Shown in pieces: positions 35,638 to 44,318 of a DNA stretch of 64,000 nt; the stretch's first letter is position 1; each line of letters opens with the position of its first letter. Position numbers and translations under genes: made by a program. This DNA is from VRUE01 sp963702705 (GTDB lineage: Bacteria; Actinomycetota; Thermoleophilia; Solirubrobacterales; 70-9): assembly GCA_963702705.1 (NCBI GenBank), contig CAVPDR010000002.1, forward strand, positions 620,001-684,000, given 5' to 3'. A model generated the notes under the pieces. The model saw only the letters and a program-made list of their open reading frames with translations. It searched no databases and was not told the origin of the DNA.

Positions 35638-36558
35638 TCAGCCCTGACCGGGAGCCTTTTCGACGTGCAGCAGACGCTCGGGGGCCTGCTCCTCCATCTG
35701 CAGCGTGGTGTGGTCGATATCGAAGCGCTCGTGCAACAGCAGCTCGATTCGGCGCCGCACGAGGTCGCGATCGCAATCGGAGGAGACGACGATATGGGCG
35801 GAGAGGGCACCGAAGCCGGAGGTGACGGTCCATATATGCAGGTCGTGGACCGAACGCACCCCGTCCTCCTCGCAAATCGCCGCGCCCGCGGCGTCGACGT
35901 CCACCCCGGCCGGCGCCGCCTCCATCAGCACCCCGACCGGCTCCGCGATCAGCCGCCAGGAGGACAACAGGATCAAGAAGGCGATCGCGAGGCTGACGAC
36001 CGGATCGACGATCGAGGAGCCACCGGCGAGCACGAAGGCGCCGGCGAGCACAACCCCGAGCGAGCCGAGCGCATCGGCAGCGGAATGCCGCAGCACCCCC
36101 TCGAGGTTGACGTCCTCCCTCTGCCCCCCGGCCAGCACCACGGTTGCCGCGACGTTCCCCAGCAACCCCAGTAGACCGAGCCCAAGCACCCCGAGCCCGT
36201 CGATCGAGGGCGGATCGCCAAGACGACCAATCGCAGCGTAGGCGACGGCAATCGCCACAACGACGAGGAGCAGTCCATTGACCAGCGCCGCGAGGATCTC
36301 CGAGCGCTGGTAGCCAAAGGTCATCCGCCCGCCGGCCGGGCGAGCCGCCAGCGCAGCAGCGAAAAGCGCCAACCCAATCGAGCCGACATCCGAAAGCAGA
36401 TGCCCAGCGTCAGCGAGCACCGCCAGCGACCCGGTAAGCACGCCCCCAACCGCCTCAACGACCAGCATCGCCCCATTGATCCCCAAGGCAATCCACATCC
36501 GCCGCCGACTGTCGCCGCGCCGCGCTTCCAGCCCATGCCCGTGCGAGTGAGAGTGCAC
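35638..36558 (-). CDS. Cation diffusion facilitator (CzcD/ZitB type)
   Basis: Proton-coupled exporter of zinc or a related divalent metal in the cytoplasmic membrane. It starts with a His-rich tail (HSHSHGHG), has six membrane segments, and carries the metal-site pairs in VLADAGHLLSDVGS (segment II, D and H) and LRHSAADALGSLG (segment V). The C-terminal cytoplasmic domain (about 215-306) contains VHDLHIWTVTSG. 306 residues, GTG start. TAAGCT at 36565-36570 is 6 nt upstream, so it is transcribed separately from the dehydrogenase gene before it. Confidence 0.93.
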   Translation of the reverse strand: MHSHSHGHGLEARRGDSRRRMWIALGINGAMLVVEAVGGVLTGSLAVLADAGHLLSDVGSIGLALFAAALAARPAGGRMTFGYQRSEILAALVNGLLLVVVAIAVAYAAIGRLGDPPSIDGLGVLGLGLLGLLGNVAATVVLAGGQREDVNLEGVLRHSAADALGSLGVVLAGAFVLAGGSSIVDPVVSLAIAFLILLSSWRLIAEPVGVLMEAAPAGVDVDAAGAAICEEDGVRSVHDLHIWTVTSGFGALSAHIVVSSDCDRDLVRRRIELLLHERFDIDHTTLQMEEQAPERLLHVEKAPGQG

Positions 36559-36581
36559 GCTCCGAGCTTAGGACCTATCCC

Positions 36582-37859
36582 CTACGCCGGAACCGGCTCC
36601 TTAGCCGGCTCGGCCGACTTCATCGCCTGCTCGGCGACTTCGGCGGCGTAGCCAAGGCGCTCTGAGTATTCCCGCGCCTGCATGCGCGAGATGACCATGC
36701 GCTGGATCTCCGCCGTGCCCTCGAACAGCTGGTAGATCTTGGCGTCGCGGAACCACTTCTCCAGCGGGCAGTCCTTACTCCATGCGTAGGGGCCGACCAG
36801 GTCCATCAGCGTCGTCGTCGCCCACATCGTCACGTCGCCACCCTTGAGCTTCGACATCGAGCCCTGGCCGCCGCGCATCGGGATGCCGTTGCGGCCCATC
36901 CAGGCGGCGCGCTGAACGAGCAGGCGCGCAGCTTCGATCTCGGTCGCGACATCGGCCAGGGTCTGCTGGATGCGCTGCTCCTGCAGGACCGGCTTGCCGC
37001 CCTCGGTCTGACCGTCGAGGTACTCAAGGGTCCACTCGTAGGCAGCCTGGGCGATGCCGAGCGCCGAGGCGCCGACCAGCGGCCGGGTGATCTCGAAGGT
37101 CGCCAGCGCGTCTGCCCCGCCGCGCGATTTCTGGCCGGAGCGACCGCGCTCGAGCTTCTTCTCCAGCTTCTCCTCGCCGCCGAGCAGGTTCTCGACCGGG
37201 ATGCGGCATTCCTCGAGCACGATCTCGGCGGTGTGGGAAGCGCGGATGCCGAGCTTGGACTCCTTCTTGCCCTGGCTCAGCCCCGGCGTGTCCTTGCCGA
37301 CGACGAAGGAGGCCTGACCGCGGGTTCCAAGCGTCGGGTCGACGGTGGCGACGACGACGTGAACATCGGCAATACCGCCGTTGGTGATGAAGACCTTGGT
37401 CCCGTTGAGGACCCACTCGTCGCCGTCGCGCTTTGCCGTCGTCTTCAGGCTCTTCACGTCGGAGCCGGCCTGCGGCTCGGTCACGGCGTAGGCACCGAGC
37501 TTGATCTCATCGCCGACGCCGAAGCACTCGGGAACCCACTGGCCGATCTGCTCGGGGGTGCCGGAGGAGGCGATTCCGGCCGCGGCGAGGCCGGAGCCGG
37601 AGATCGCCAGGGCGATACCGGCGCAGCCCCAGTGAAACTCTTCAGCGGAGATCACCTGCAGCTGACCCTCCGGATCGCCGGCCGAACGCTGGATGCCCTC
37701 GAGGCCGCCGAAGCCCTGTTTGCGCGCCTCCCTGATCACGTCCCAGGGGATGCTCTCCTCTTCGTCGTGCTTGCGAGCGGCGGGACGGATCACCTCGCGG
37801 GCGAAGTCCCGGCAGCGCTGCTTGAACTCCTGCTGCTCCTCGTTCAATGCGAAATCCAT
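36582..37859 (-). CDS. Acyl-CoA dehydrogenase
   Basis: FAD enzyme catalysing the first step of beta-oxidation. N-terminal helical domain (MDFALNEEQQEFKQRCRDFA), FAD-binding region YAVTEPQAGSDVKSLKTTA and VLNGTKVFITNGGI, and C-terminal domain with MGRNGIPMRGGQGSM and KIYQLFEGTAEIQRMVISR, whose Glu corresponds to the catalytic base region of medium/short-chain enzymes. 425 residues, slightly long because of a Lys/Arg-rich insert (EKLEKKLERGRSGQKSRGG). AGAGGGG precedes the ATG. A TetR-like operator upstream is identical to the one at the thiolase gene. Confidence 0.92.
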   Translation of the reverse strand: MDFALNEEQQEFKQRCRDFAREVIRPAARKHDEEESIPWDVIREARKQGFGGLEGIQRSAGDPEGQLQVISAEEFHWGCAGIALAISGSGLAAAGIASSGTPEQIGQWVPECFGVGDEIKLGAYAVTEPQAGSDVKSLKTTAKRDGDEWVLNGTKVFITNGGIADVHVVVATVDPTLGTRGQASFVVGKDTPGLSQGKKESKLGIRASHTAEIVLEECRIPVENLLGGEEKLEKKLERGRSGQKSRGGADALATFEITRPLVGASALGIAQAAYEWTLEYLDGQTEGGKPVLQEQRIQQTLADVATEIEAARLLVQRAAWMGRNGIPMRGGQGSMSKLKGGDVTMWATTTLMDLVGPYAWSKDCPLEKWFRDAKIYQLFEGTAEIQRMVISRMQAREYSERLGYAAEVAEQAMKSAEPAKEPVPA

Positions 37860-37893
37860 TCGATCCCCTCTTAGCTCTAAGTCTGTGGCCGGC

Positions 37894-37919
37894 GGTTGAT
37901 TGACTGGTCAGTCAACCAG
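37894..37919. promoter_or_regulatory. TetR-like operator of the acyl-CoA dehydrogenase
   Basis: The palindromic core TTGACTGGTCAGTCAA lies within a 21-bp stretch (37898-37918) that is repeated exactly at 47285-47305. On the minus strand TAGTCT (37927-37932) is a plausible -10, which would place the operator over the transcription start, so a bound repressor would block it. Confidence 0.75.
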
Positions 37920-37974
37920 TCCTGTAAGACTAGCTGACCAGCCAGCCACCCTCCCGCCTGTAGCTTTCCCGGTC

Positions 37975-39366
37975 GTGGCCCGGAAGCAGCCGATCAACGC
38001 CGGGATTCCGGTATCCGATGCGGCGCCCAAGCCCGCGGACGACCGGCTGCCGGGGAAACCCGGGCCGACACCATCGAAACCCAAGGCGGAGCCGAAGCCC
38101 AAGGCGACCGAGCCCGCTGCACCCAAACCGGCAAAGCGTCCCCGTAAGCCGATCCCCGGCGCGCTGAAGGCGATCGTCGGCCTGGTCATCGTCGCCGTCG
38201 TCTTCATCGTCGCCGCAGTGCTCGGCGGAAGCGACTCGGGCAAGAGCGGCAATAAGCCCGCGCCGGTCCTGGCGCCTTCGCCACAGGCGAGCGAGGAAAA
38301 GCAGACGCCGACCGCCGAGGCGGCGGAAGAACTCGGCTATCCGGCCTTCGCGACCAACAACACGACGCGGGTCGGCGGCTCAGACCCCGCGGCCACTGCC
38401 GCCGGAGTGGCGCTCGCCGTCTTCCCCTCGACGACGGTGGCCCAGCGGCCGACGGCAGTCGCGATCGCTGACGAAAATCAGTGGCAGGCCGCGATCGCGG
38501 CGGCCGTGCTGATGGCGGCGCCGGTGCAAGCGCCACTGTTGCTCTCCTCCGGTGGCGAGTTGCCAGACTCCACTTCGCAGGCGCTCGAAGCGCTCGACCC
38601 ACAGGGAAGCGATAGCACCAAGGGAGCTCAGACATTCGCGATCAGCGAGGCAGCCCTGCCCCAGGGGCTGAAAACGACACAGGTGAAAGGCGAGGACCCC
38701 GCGGCGATCGCCGCGGCGATCGCGGCTCTGCGTGACACGCTGTTCGGCGGCCCGCCACGGCACATCGTTCTAGCCTCCGAAGACGAACCGGGCTTCGCGA
38801 TGCCGGCGGCGGCCTGGGCGGCACGGTCGGGCGACCCGGTCCTCTTCAGCGGTGCCGAGAAGCTGCCGGCAGCGACCCTGAAGGCGCTCGAACGCCACCC
38901 CAAGGTGCCGGTCTACGTGCTCGGGCCCTCCTCGGCGATCTCCTCCGACGTGGTGCGCGAAACCGCCAAGGTCGCCAAGAAGGTGCGGCGTGTCTCCGGC
39001 GAGAACCCGGTCGAAAACGCGATCGCGCTTGCCCGCTACAGCAGCGGCGATTTTGGCTGGAACGTCAACGACCCCGGCCACGGCTTCGTCGTCGCCCGCA
39101 GCGATTCGCCGCTCGACGCCGCGATCTCCGCCCCGCTCTCGGCCTCGGGCACCTGGGGGCCGCTGCTGCTCAGCGATGACGCCGATACGCTGCCGAAGGC
39201 GCTGCGCGAATACATGCTCGACGTCAAGCCGGGCTACACGACCGACCCGACGCGCGCCTTCTACAACCACGTTTGGGTAATCGGAGACCAGGAGGCCATC
39301 GACGTGAACCAGCAAGCCGCGATCGACCAGCTCGCCGAACTCGCCAAGATCGGAGGGGAACCGTGA
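37975..39366 (+). CDS. Exported cell-wall-binding-repeat-like protein
   Basis: About 463 residues. A Pro/Lys-rich cytoplasmic N-terminus (to about residue 60) precedes one membrane segment (ALKAIVGLVIVAVVFIVAAVL) and a large extracellular domain. The latter has features of cell-wall-binding repeat 2 proteins: TRVGGSDPAATAAGVALAVF, APLLLSSGGELPDST, PVLFSGAEKLPAATLKALERH and VPVYVLGPSSAIS. It may attach to the cell wall or act in spore/cell-surface assembly; no enzyme motif is seen. GTG 37975 is chosen because TAGCTT (37961-37966) is 8 nt upstream; the frame is open to 37900 but would overlap the operator. Overlaps the next gene (GTGA). Confidence 0.75.
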   Translation: MARKQPINAGIPVSDAAPKPADDRLPGKPGPTPSKPKAEPKPKATEPAAPKPAKRPRKPIPGALKAIVGLVIVAVVFIVAAVLGGSDSGKSGNKPAPVLAPSPQASEEKQTPTAEAAEELGYPAFATNNTTRVGGSDPAATAAGVALAVFPSTTVAQRPTAVAIADENQWQAAIAAAVLMAAPVQAPLLLSSGGELPDSTSQALEALDPQGSDSTKGAQTFAISEAALPQGLKTTQVKGEDPAAIAAAIAALRDTLFGGPPRHIVLASEDEPGFAMPAAAWAARSGDPVLFSGAEKLPAATLKALERHPKVPVYVLGPSSAISSDVVRETAKVAKKVRRVSGENPVENAIALARYSSGDFGWNVNDPGHGFVVARSDSPLDAAISAPLSASGTWGPLLLSDDADTLPKALREYMLDVKPGYTTDPTRAFYNHVWVIGDQEAIDVNQQAAIDQLAELAKIGGEP

Positions 39367-39614
39367 GCGAGGCCGAGAACCCGGACCTGCTCGGCAGCCC
39401 GCGCGAGGTCAGCGCCGAGGACATCCGGGCCCTGGCGGGCGCCTCCACCCCGCACTTCGCCCTGCAGGTCCGCAACCGGATCCGCCGCCTGATCGAGCCG
39501 CTCCCGGCCGGCCATCCCGCCCGGCTCGAAGGCGAGCGCAAGATCGCCGAGCTCGAAGATCTCGCCGAGCACAGCGGCGACCCGCGGGGGACGATGGGCA
39601 TCGGCAAGCACTGA
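39363..39614 (+). CDS. Small conserved-looking protein, 83 aa
   Basis: Family not recognised. It starts by GTG overlapping the previous stop and ends in a TGATG overlap with the MBL-fold gene, so it is locked in a three-gene operon. The product is acidic and helical (EDIRALAGASTPHFALQVRNRIRRLIEPL) without signal or membrane segments. The tight coupling is the main support for it being real; its high R/E content and HxxR-type helix could suit a protein or nucleic-acid partner. Confidence 0.75.
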   Translation: MSEAENPDLLGSPREVSAEDIRALAGASTPHFALQVRNRIRRLIEPLPAGHPARLEGERKIAELEDLAEHSGDPRGTMGIGKH

Positions 39615-40276
39615 TGAAGTACCTCGCGCCCGGCGTCTGGCGCCTCAAGGAGTTCCCTGGACCGTCGATCAACGTCTATCTCGCCGAGGACGTGCTGATC
39701 GACGCGGGGCGCCGCTGGGACAAGCGCCGCATCTTCTCCGAGATCGATGGCCTGGAGCTCTCGATGCTCGCCTTGACCCATGTCCACGCCGATCATCAGG
39801 GCGTCGCCAAGGACGTTTGCGAGGCGCGCGAGATTCCCCTCGCCTGCCACGCCAGCGACATCGACGCAATGGAAGGCAGGCGCCCGGTCGCGGCCTCCTC
39901 CAGCAGGATCGCCAGGACGGCAGCACGTTTCTGGCAGGGACCCCCGCACCGCGTCGACCGGGTCCTGGACGAGGGCGACGAGGTGGCCGGCTTCCGCGTC
40001 CTCCACGCCCCCGGCCACTCGCCCGGCGAGGTGATCTTCTTTCGCGCCTCTGACCGGGTGGCAATCTGCGGCGACGTGATTCGCAGCATGAGCTACGCGA
40101 CCGGGCGCCCGCTGATCGCCGAGCCGCCAGACGTCTTCAACCAAGACTCCGCCGAGAATCGCCGCTCGATCCGCAAGCTCGCCGACCTCAACCCCTCGCA
40201 GATTCTCCCCGGGCACGGTCCCGCCGTGATCGATATGGCCGCCTTCGAGCGTTTTGCAGCCCGCCTCGAGGGGTAG
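39614..40276 (+). CDS. Metallo-beta-lactamase-fold hydrolase
   Basis: Zinc hydrolase of the glyoxalase-II-like kind, 220 residues. The metal motif THVHADHQG (HxHxDH, residues about 56-62) is complete, with further ligands in HAPGHSPGEVIFF, CGDVI and LPGHGP. An N-terminal NVYLAEDVLIDAG strand is typical. The substrate is unknown; thioester or lactone hydrolysis is likely. ATG overlaps the preceding stop. A 7-bp GCTTCGC/GCGAAGC hairpin follows at 40288-40304 and may terminate the operon. Confidence 0.88.
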   Translation: MKYLAPGVWRLKEFPGPSINVYLAEDVLIDAGRRWDKRRIFSEIDGLELSMLALTHVHADHQGVAKDVCEAREIPLACHASDIDAMEGRRPVAASSSRIARTAARFWQGPPHRVDRVLDEGDEVAGFRVLHAPGHSPGEVIFFRASDRVAICGDVIRSMSYATGRPLIAEPPDVFNQDSAENRRSIRKLADLNPSQILPGHGPAVIDMAAFERFAARLEG

Positions 40277-40287
40277 CGGCCAGGCAG

Positions 40288-40304
40288 GCTTCGCGACGCG
40301 AAGC
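40288..40304 (+). terminator. Hairpin after the MBL-fold gene
   Basis: GCTTCGC-GAC-GCGAAGC, a perfect 7-bp stem with a 3-nt loop 11 nt after the stop codon. It has no T-tract and also lies 23 nt before the next ATG. Confidence 0.4.
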
Positions 40305-40326
40305 GAATCTCGGGAAGGGAGTCTCG

Positions 40327-40851
40327 ATGAAGCAGCCGAAGAGCAGGCGTCCATCGGCGGCGATGGTCGTTGCAATCGTCGCCCTGATCGTCGCCCTGGC
40401 GGGAACCGCCTACGCGGCGCAGACGATCAATGGAGGGGCGATCAAAAAGCAGACGATCGGCGCCGGCAAGCTCAAGCACAAGACGCTGACCGGGTATCAG
40501 ATCAACACCAACAAGCTCGGCGTGGTGCCGGCCGCCCAGCGCGCGTCGCATACCTACTGGGCCGTGGTCAACAACCCGGCCGGAGCGGGTAACGCGGCCC
40601 TGGCCCGAGCCAGTGACGTCGGCATCACCGCCACCGAGGGCGGTGGCGCGGTGACGATCGCCCTGCCGATCAACGTCAGCGGCTGCGCCGACGTAGCCGG
40701 CCGCAACAACGCCGGAACATCAGTCCCCAATCCCGGTTACGCCCAAACCAACACCTCGGCCGCAAACCCCAACGCGATCGAGGTCCGCACGCGCAACGAA
40801 AAAGGCGAAAACGAGGACGCCGACTTCCACCTGATCGTCGTCTGCCCGTAG
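40327..40851 (+). CDS. Secreted protein of a repetitive Solirubrobacterales-type family
   Basis: A 174-residue exported protein. Signal/anchor in SAAMVVAIVALIVALAGTAYA (residues about 10-30, cleavage after AYA). The adjacent motif TINGGAIKKQTIGAGKLKHK looks like short beta-helix-like repeats (ing.aIk..tIg). The C-terminal part has two cysteines (SGCADV and VVCP) that may pair. Function unknown. From memory, many copies with this leader occur in Thermoleophilia genomes. AAGGGAG lies 6 nt before the ATG. Followed by a strong hairpin. Confidence 0.78.
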   Translation: MKQPKSRRPSAAMVVAIVALIVALAGTAYAAQTINGGAIKKQTIGAGKLKHKTLTGYQINTNKLGVVPAAQRASHTYWAVVNNPAGAGNAALARASDVGITATEGGGAVTIALPINVSGCADVAGRNNAGTSVPNPGYAQTNTSAANPNAIEVRTRNEKGENEDADFHLIVVCP

Positions 40852-40867
40852 GCAAAGGCGATCCGCG

Positions 40868-40902
40868 GGCCCGGCCCCTCTCGCCACCAGAGGGGCCGGG
40901 CC
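40868..40902. terminator. Strong GC hairpin terminator
   Basis: A perfect 14-bp stem (GGCCCGGCCCCTCT with its complement at 40889-40902) around the 7-nt loop CGCCACC, with additional outer GATC pairing. It lies 16 nt after the stop and before the leaderless promoter of the next gene. Confidence 0.65.
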
Positions 40903-40916
40903 AGATCGCGACCGGC

Positions 40917-40922
40917 TAGGCT
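40917..40922 (+). promoter_or_regulatory. Leaderless -10 hexamer
   Basis: TAGGCT is 7 nt before ATG 40930; no Shine-Dalgarno sequence is present. Confidence 0.5.
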
Positions 40923-40929
40923 CACCCAC

Positions 40930-41133
40930 ATGAGCGAGATCGAACACGGCTTCAAGGAGGGCGACAAAGTCTGGGTCGAGGACGGCGACGGCAAGCACCA
41001 CCCCGGTATCTTCGTCGCCGACAACGAGAGCTCCGGCTGGTTCGGCGGCGGCCCCAGCGCCTACGTCGTCCACCCCGAGGCCAAGCAGGCCGAGGTCGTC
41101 TCGACCTTCCGCATCACCCCGCGCGACGAGTAG
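40930..41133 (+). CDS. Small SH3-like protein, 67 aa
   Basis: An acidic 67-residue cytoplasmic protein beginning MSEIEHGFKEGDKVWVEDG. The F.EGD.VWV.D..GK..PG.FV pattern followed by AYVVHPEAKQAEVVSTFRI looks like a single small barrel (SH3/KOW-like). Function unknown. Leaderless start. It is convergent with vapC and probably monocistronic. Confidence 0.7.
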   Translation: MSEIEHGFKEGDKVWVEDGDGKHHPGIFVADNESSGWFGGGPSAYVVHPEAKQAEVVSTFRITPRDE

Positions 41134-41139
41134 CGGGGC

Positions 41140-41526
41140 TCAGCGAATCAACTGAACCTCAATCCCGAGGTCGACCTCGACCCAAGCCCTGTCGGCCGTC
41201 ATCACAGGCACATCGAGACTCGCGGCAAGCGCGAAGCAAACGCGATCGGCGAGCGATAGACCAAGGCCCCTCGTGGGCTTATGGAGACGCGCCGCGTACT
41301 CCGCCTGGTCAGCGTCGACTGGCAGCACGGCTGCCCCAAGGCTTTCGAAGATCGATCGCAACGACTGGTCGTCGACATCGGCGGAAATCGCCTTCTCGAC
41401 CACCTCGGCCCAGTTGACGGCCGAGATGGCTGCTCCGTCGATCGCATCAAGCACCTGCCCACCTCCCCGCTCGTCGAGGACGTACGCGAGGGCGGCAGAG
41501 GCGTCAATGACTACGCCGGAACTCAT
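41140..41526 (-). CDS. vapC: PIN-domain toxin VapC
   Basis: Ribonuclease toxin of a type II toxin-antitoxin system. The PIN acidic residues are visible: VVIDASAALAYVL (first Asp), VNWAEVVEKA (Glu), and LSLADRVCFALAASL (Asp), with a terminal VMTADRAW motif. 128 residues. The ATG overlaps the antitoxin gene by 23 nt, the usual antitoxin-first order. Confidence 0.92.
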   Translation of the reverse strand: MSSGVVIDASAALAYVLDERGGGQVLDAIDGAAISAVNWAEVVEKAISADVDDQSLRSIFESLGAAVLPVDADQAEYAARLHKPTRGLGLSLADRVCFALAASLDVPVMTADRAWVEVDLGIEVQLIR

Positions 41527-41776
41527 CGATCCCTTCCTCCTCCCGGCGTGCTTCCGCTCGCCGTTCGGCGATCAGCTCGGCCACCAGATCACGGCCTGCC
41601 GCTCCCTCCCGAAATCTCCGCCGAAGGCGTTCGAGCGCAGCGAGGCGAGTTTCCATCAGCAACCGGTCATCATCGACGCGGACGTTGAGGATGTCGCCCT
41701 CGCTCAGGCCAAGCTCTTTGCGCACCTGCGACGGAATCACGATGCGCCCTTGTTTACCGACTCGCACCTCTGCCAT
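41504..41776 (-). CDS. vapB: AbrB/SpoVT-type antitoxin
   Basis: Swapped-hairpin DNA-binding domain in residues 1-45 (MAEVRVGKQGRIVIPSQVRK, ELGLSEGDILNVRVDDDRL), followed by a charged helical tail that would wrap the toxin. 90 residues. ATG 41776 is preferred over a TTG at 41806. Such antitoxins repress their own promoter, here the AT-rich 41777-41836 gap next to the alkyltransferase-like gene. Confidence 0.9.
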   Translation of the reverse strand: MAEVRVGKQGRIVIPSQVRKELGLSEGDILNVRVDDDRLLMETRLAALERLRRRFREGAAGRDLVAELIAERRAEARREEEGIDEFRRSH

Positions 41777-41836
41777 CAAGAGATAAATGTGGCAGAAGCC
41801 AAACAAAATGGCAACAATGCTGAAGATGGCAGACGT

Positions 41837-42133
41837 TCAGGATGGAAGCCTGGCGCTCGCCATATCGACGCGGTCGCCGCGGAACGGCACGCCCTCGGCG
41901 ACCAGGTGACGGCGCTGACGGGCGCCCTTGGCCAGGGAGCCGTCTGCCCGCACCACTCGCCACCAGGGCAGATCGGGGTCGTCGCACTCGAAGAGGACCG
42001 CGCCGGCGAAGCGCGGCGCGCCCGGGGAGACGTCGCCGTAGGTGCGGACGAAGCCGGGTGGGATCTCACGGACACGGGCGAGAACTTCCAAGGCGTGACT
42101 TCGTGTTTCTTCGCCGATAGGGCGAGTAAACAC
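41837..42133 (-). CDS. Alkyltransferase-like (ATL) DNA-binding protein
   Basis: 98-residue homologue of the O6-alkylguanine transferase DNA-binding domain. The usual active-site PCHR is replaced by LPWWRVVRADGSL, so the acceptor cysteine is absent and Trp takes its place, as in ATL proteins. Known ATLs bind O6-alkylguanine, flip the base and recruit nucleotide-excision repair. Other family residues are present (REIPPGFVRTYGDVS). GTG start 4 nt after the stop of the LLM gene, so it is carried on a lipid-catabolism transcript. Confidence 0.87.
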   Translation of the reverse strand: MFTRPIGEETRSHALEVLARVREIPPGFVRTYGDVSPGAPRFAGAVLFECDDPDLPWWRVVRADGSLAKGARQRRHLVAEGVPFRGDRVDMASARLPS

Positions 42134-42137
42134 GAAG

Positions 42138-43178
42138 TCAGCGGGTGCTGGGCGCGCTGGGGCCGAAGGCGTCGATGATGCGGTTCTGGAACTCGGACAG
42201 CTCCTCGGGGGAGATGAAGTAGGTCGGCGGGGTGAGGAAGAGGCCGTCGGCGCGCTGCGCCGTCTCCTCGACTCGGGCGCGGACCTTGTCGAGCGGGCCG
42301 GCGGCGCAGTAGGCGTCGACCATCTCGTCGCTGATCGCGGCCGGGACGGCGGCGAGGTCGCCGCGGCGGAAGGCCTCCCCCGCAGCCACCGCGTTGTCGG
42401 CGAAGCCGTGCAGCTCCCAGAGCGGCATGTAGGTCTTGACCGTGGCGTAGAAGGAAATCGTTCGCCGGGCCATCTCGATCGCCCGGCCTTCGTCGTCGTC
42501 GATCGCGCAGCAGACCGTGGGCAGGTAGTCGAAGCTCGAACGCTCGCGGCCGGAACGGTTCAGCCCCTGTTCGAAGGACTCGACCACGACCTCGTCGATC
42601 CAGCGCAGACTCTGGATCGGGTGGCCGATCAGGCCGTCGGCGACGTCGCCGGCCATCCGGCACATCCCTCCCTGCACGCCGGCGGTGTAGATCGGCACCG
42701 ACTCGCGCGCCGCCGGGTGGGGCCTGATCCAGCCCTTGATATCGATGTCGTAATAGGAGCCCTCGTAGCGGATCGGCTCGCCCACTCCGGCCTGCTGCAT
42801 GATCAGGCGGGTGGCCTCGATCGCCTCGCGCAGGTGCGGAGCCGGCTTGCCGTACTCGGCGTTGTGCCAGGTTTCGTTCAAACGTTTGACGCCGGAACCG
42901 AGGCCGAGGCGGAAGCGTCCGCCGGACATCTCATCGATGTCGAGCGCGCTGACGGCGAGGATGAAGGGGCTGCGGGTGAAGGCCCAGGCGATGCCGGTGG
43001 CGACGTCGATGCTCTCCGTCTTGGCAGCCAGGTAGGCGGCCTGGGTGACCGAGGAGCGGAAGAGCTCCGGGGCCCAGACGCACTCGACCCCGGCCGCCTC
43101 GGCGCGCCCGGTCTCGGCCTCGAGGTCAGCGACCGAGGTGCCGATCGCGGCGACGGAGATACGCTCAAGTGCTCCCAC
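42138..43178 (-). CDS. LLM-class F420-dependent oxidoreductase
   Basis: Luciferase-like TIM-barrel oxidoreductase, 346 residues. Characteristic segments: AAGVECVWAPELFRSS, AYLAAKTESIDVATGIAWAF, FRLGLGSGVKRLNETWH and VPIYTAGVQGGMCRMAG. F420 rather than FMN is inferred from the actinobacterial context. Downstream of two acyl-CoA dehydrogenases with a 12-nt gap; GTG start. The group is reminiscent of steroid or branched-lipid degradation gene sets. Confidence 0.85.
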   Translation of the reverse strand: MGALERISVAAIGTSVADLEAETGRAEAAGVECVWAPELFRSSVTQAAYLAAKTESIDVATGIAWAFTRSPFILAVSALDIDEMSGGRFRLGLGSGVKRLNETWHNAEYGKPAPHLREAIEATRLIMQQAGVGEPIRYEGSYYDIDIKGWIRPHPAARESVPIYTAGVQGGMCRMAGDVADGLIGHPIQSLRWIDEVVVESFEQGLNRSGRERSSFDYLPTVCCAIDDDEGRAIEMARRTISFYATVKTYMPLWELHGFADNAVAAGEAFRRGDLAAVPAAISDEMVDAYCAAGPLDKVRARVEETAQRADGLFLTPPTYFISPEELSEFQNRIIDAFGPSAPSTR

Positions 43179-43190
43179 GCTGACAGTCCG

Positions 43191-44312
43191 TCAGGCCGGG
43201 ACCGGCTCGGCCGCGCCGAGGACCGCGTCGGCAACGCGGTCGCGGTGCCACTTCGAGTCGCCGAACATCGCCGCGTTGGCCTTGCCGCGCTTGAGGAAGA
43301 AGTGCAGGTCGTGCTCCCAGGTGAAGCCGATGCCGCCGTGCACCTGGATCGAGGCGTCGGGCACGCGCCAGCCCGCGTCGCCGGCGTAGGCCTTCGCCAT
43401 CGAGGCCGCCCGCGGCAGCGACCCGGGCTCCGCGTCGGCCGCCCAGGCCGCGCCGTAGACCGCGGAGCGGGAGTTCTCGGTCTCGAGCAGCATCTGCGCG
43501 CAACGGTGCGAGACCGCCTGGTAGGAGCCGATCGGCCGGCCGAACTGCTGGCGGTCCTTGGCGTAAGCGACCGCCATCTCCATCGTGCGCTGGGCGATCC
43601 CGGTCGACTCGGCGGCGAGGGCGACGCAGAGCCTGAAGAAGACCGGGTAGTAATCGGCACCGTCGGCCGGCAACGAGTCCTCGGCGGCAACGCGAACGCC
43701 GTCGAAACGCAGCGCGTAAAGACGGCGGGTGAGGTCGATCGAGGTCGAGGGCGCGATCGCCAGGCCGGCGGCGTCGCGCTCGACGATATGGCGACGCCCA
43801 TCGGACGTGGCGACGAGGAAAAAGTCCGCGGCGGCCGCGTCCATCACCAGGACCTTCTCGCCATCGAGGACGATGCCGTCGCCGTCGTCGCGGGCCTCCA
43901 TCGAGAAGTCGCCGATCGCCGCCGAGCTGCCGGCGTCCCAGAGCGCCGGCGTGCCGCGCATCCGACCCTCGGCAAGCGGCCGCAGGAAGCGCTCGCGCTG
44001 GTCGTCGGAGCCGCAGAGCGCCAGAGCAACCCCGGCGATCGTGTTGGAGAAGAGCGGCGAGGGCGCCAGCGCGTAGCCCATCTCCTCGAAGAGCACCGCG
44101 AGCTCGACGGTCCCAAGCCCCTGGCCTCCCCACTCCTCCGGCAGCGCCAGGCCAGTCCAGCCGAGCTCGGCCATCTCGTCCCAGTCGGACTGCTCGAAGC
44201 CGCGCTCGCTCTCGGCCAGGGCGCGAATGCGCTCCGACTTGTAGCGGGCGGCGAGGAAGTCGTGGGCGGTCGCCTTGATCGCCTGCTGCTCGTCGGTGAG
44301 ATCGAAGTACAT
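43191..44312 (-). CDS. Acyl-CoA dehydrogenase, small-type partner
   Basis: FAD-dependent acyl-CoA dehydrogenase, 373 residues. N-terminus MYFDLTDEQQAIKATAHDFLAARY, middle LPEEWGGQGLGTVELAVLFEEMG, C-terminus QVHGGIGFTWEHDLHFFLKRGKA. The FAD-binding middle domain is degenerate (no clear TEP.AGSD motif), as in the partner subunit of heteromeric FadE pairs. It follows the other dehydrogenase gene by 6 nt, so an alpha2beta2 enzyme like mycobacterial FadE28-FadE29 is likely (inference). Confidence 0.87.
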   Translation of the reverse strand: MYFDLTDEQQAIKATAHDFLAARYKSERIRALAESERGFEQSDWDEMAELGWTGLALPEEWGGQGLGTVELAVLFEEMGYALAPSPLFSNTIAGVALALCGSDDQRERFLRPLAEGRMRGTPALWDAGSSAAIGDFSMEARDDGDGIVLDGEKVLVMDAAAADFFLVATSDGRRHIVERDAAGLAIAPSTSIDLTRRLYALRFDGVRVAAEDSLPADGADYYPVFFRLCVALAAESTGIAQRTMEMAVAYAKDRQQFGRPIGSYQAVSHRCAQMLLETENSRSAVYGAAWAADAEPGSLPRAASMAKAYAGDAGWRVPDASIQVHGGIGFTWEHDLHFFLKRGKANAAMFGDSKWHRDRVADAVLGAAEPVPA

Positions 44313-44318
44313 CGGTGG

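Noticed and set aside
39224..40375. 383-codon minus-strand frame across the MBL-fold operon
   Set aside because: Shadow of three overlapping plus-strand genes with an intact HxHxDH motif.
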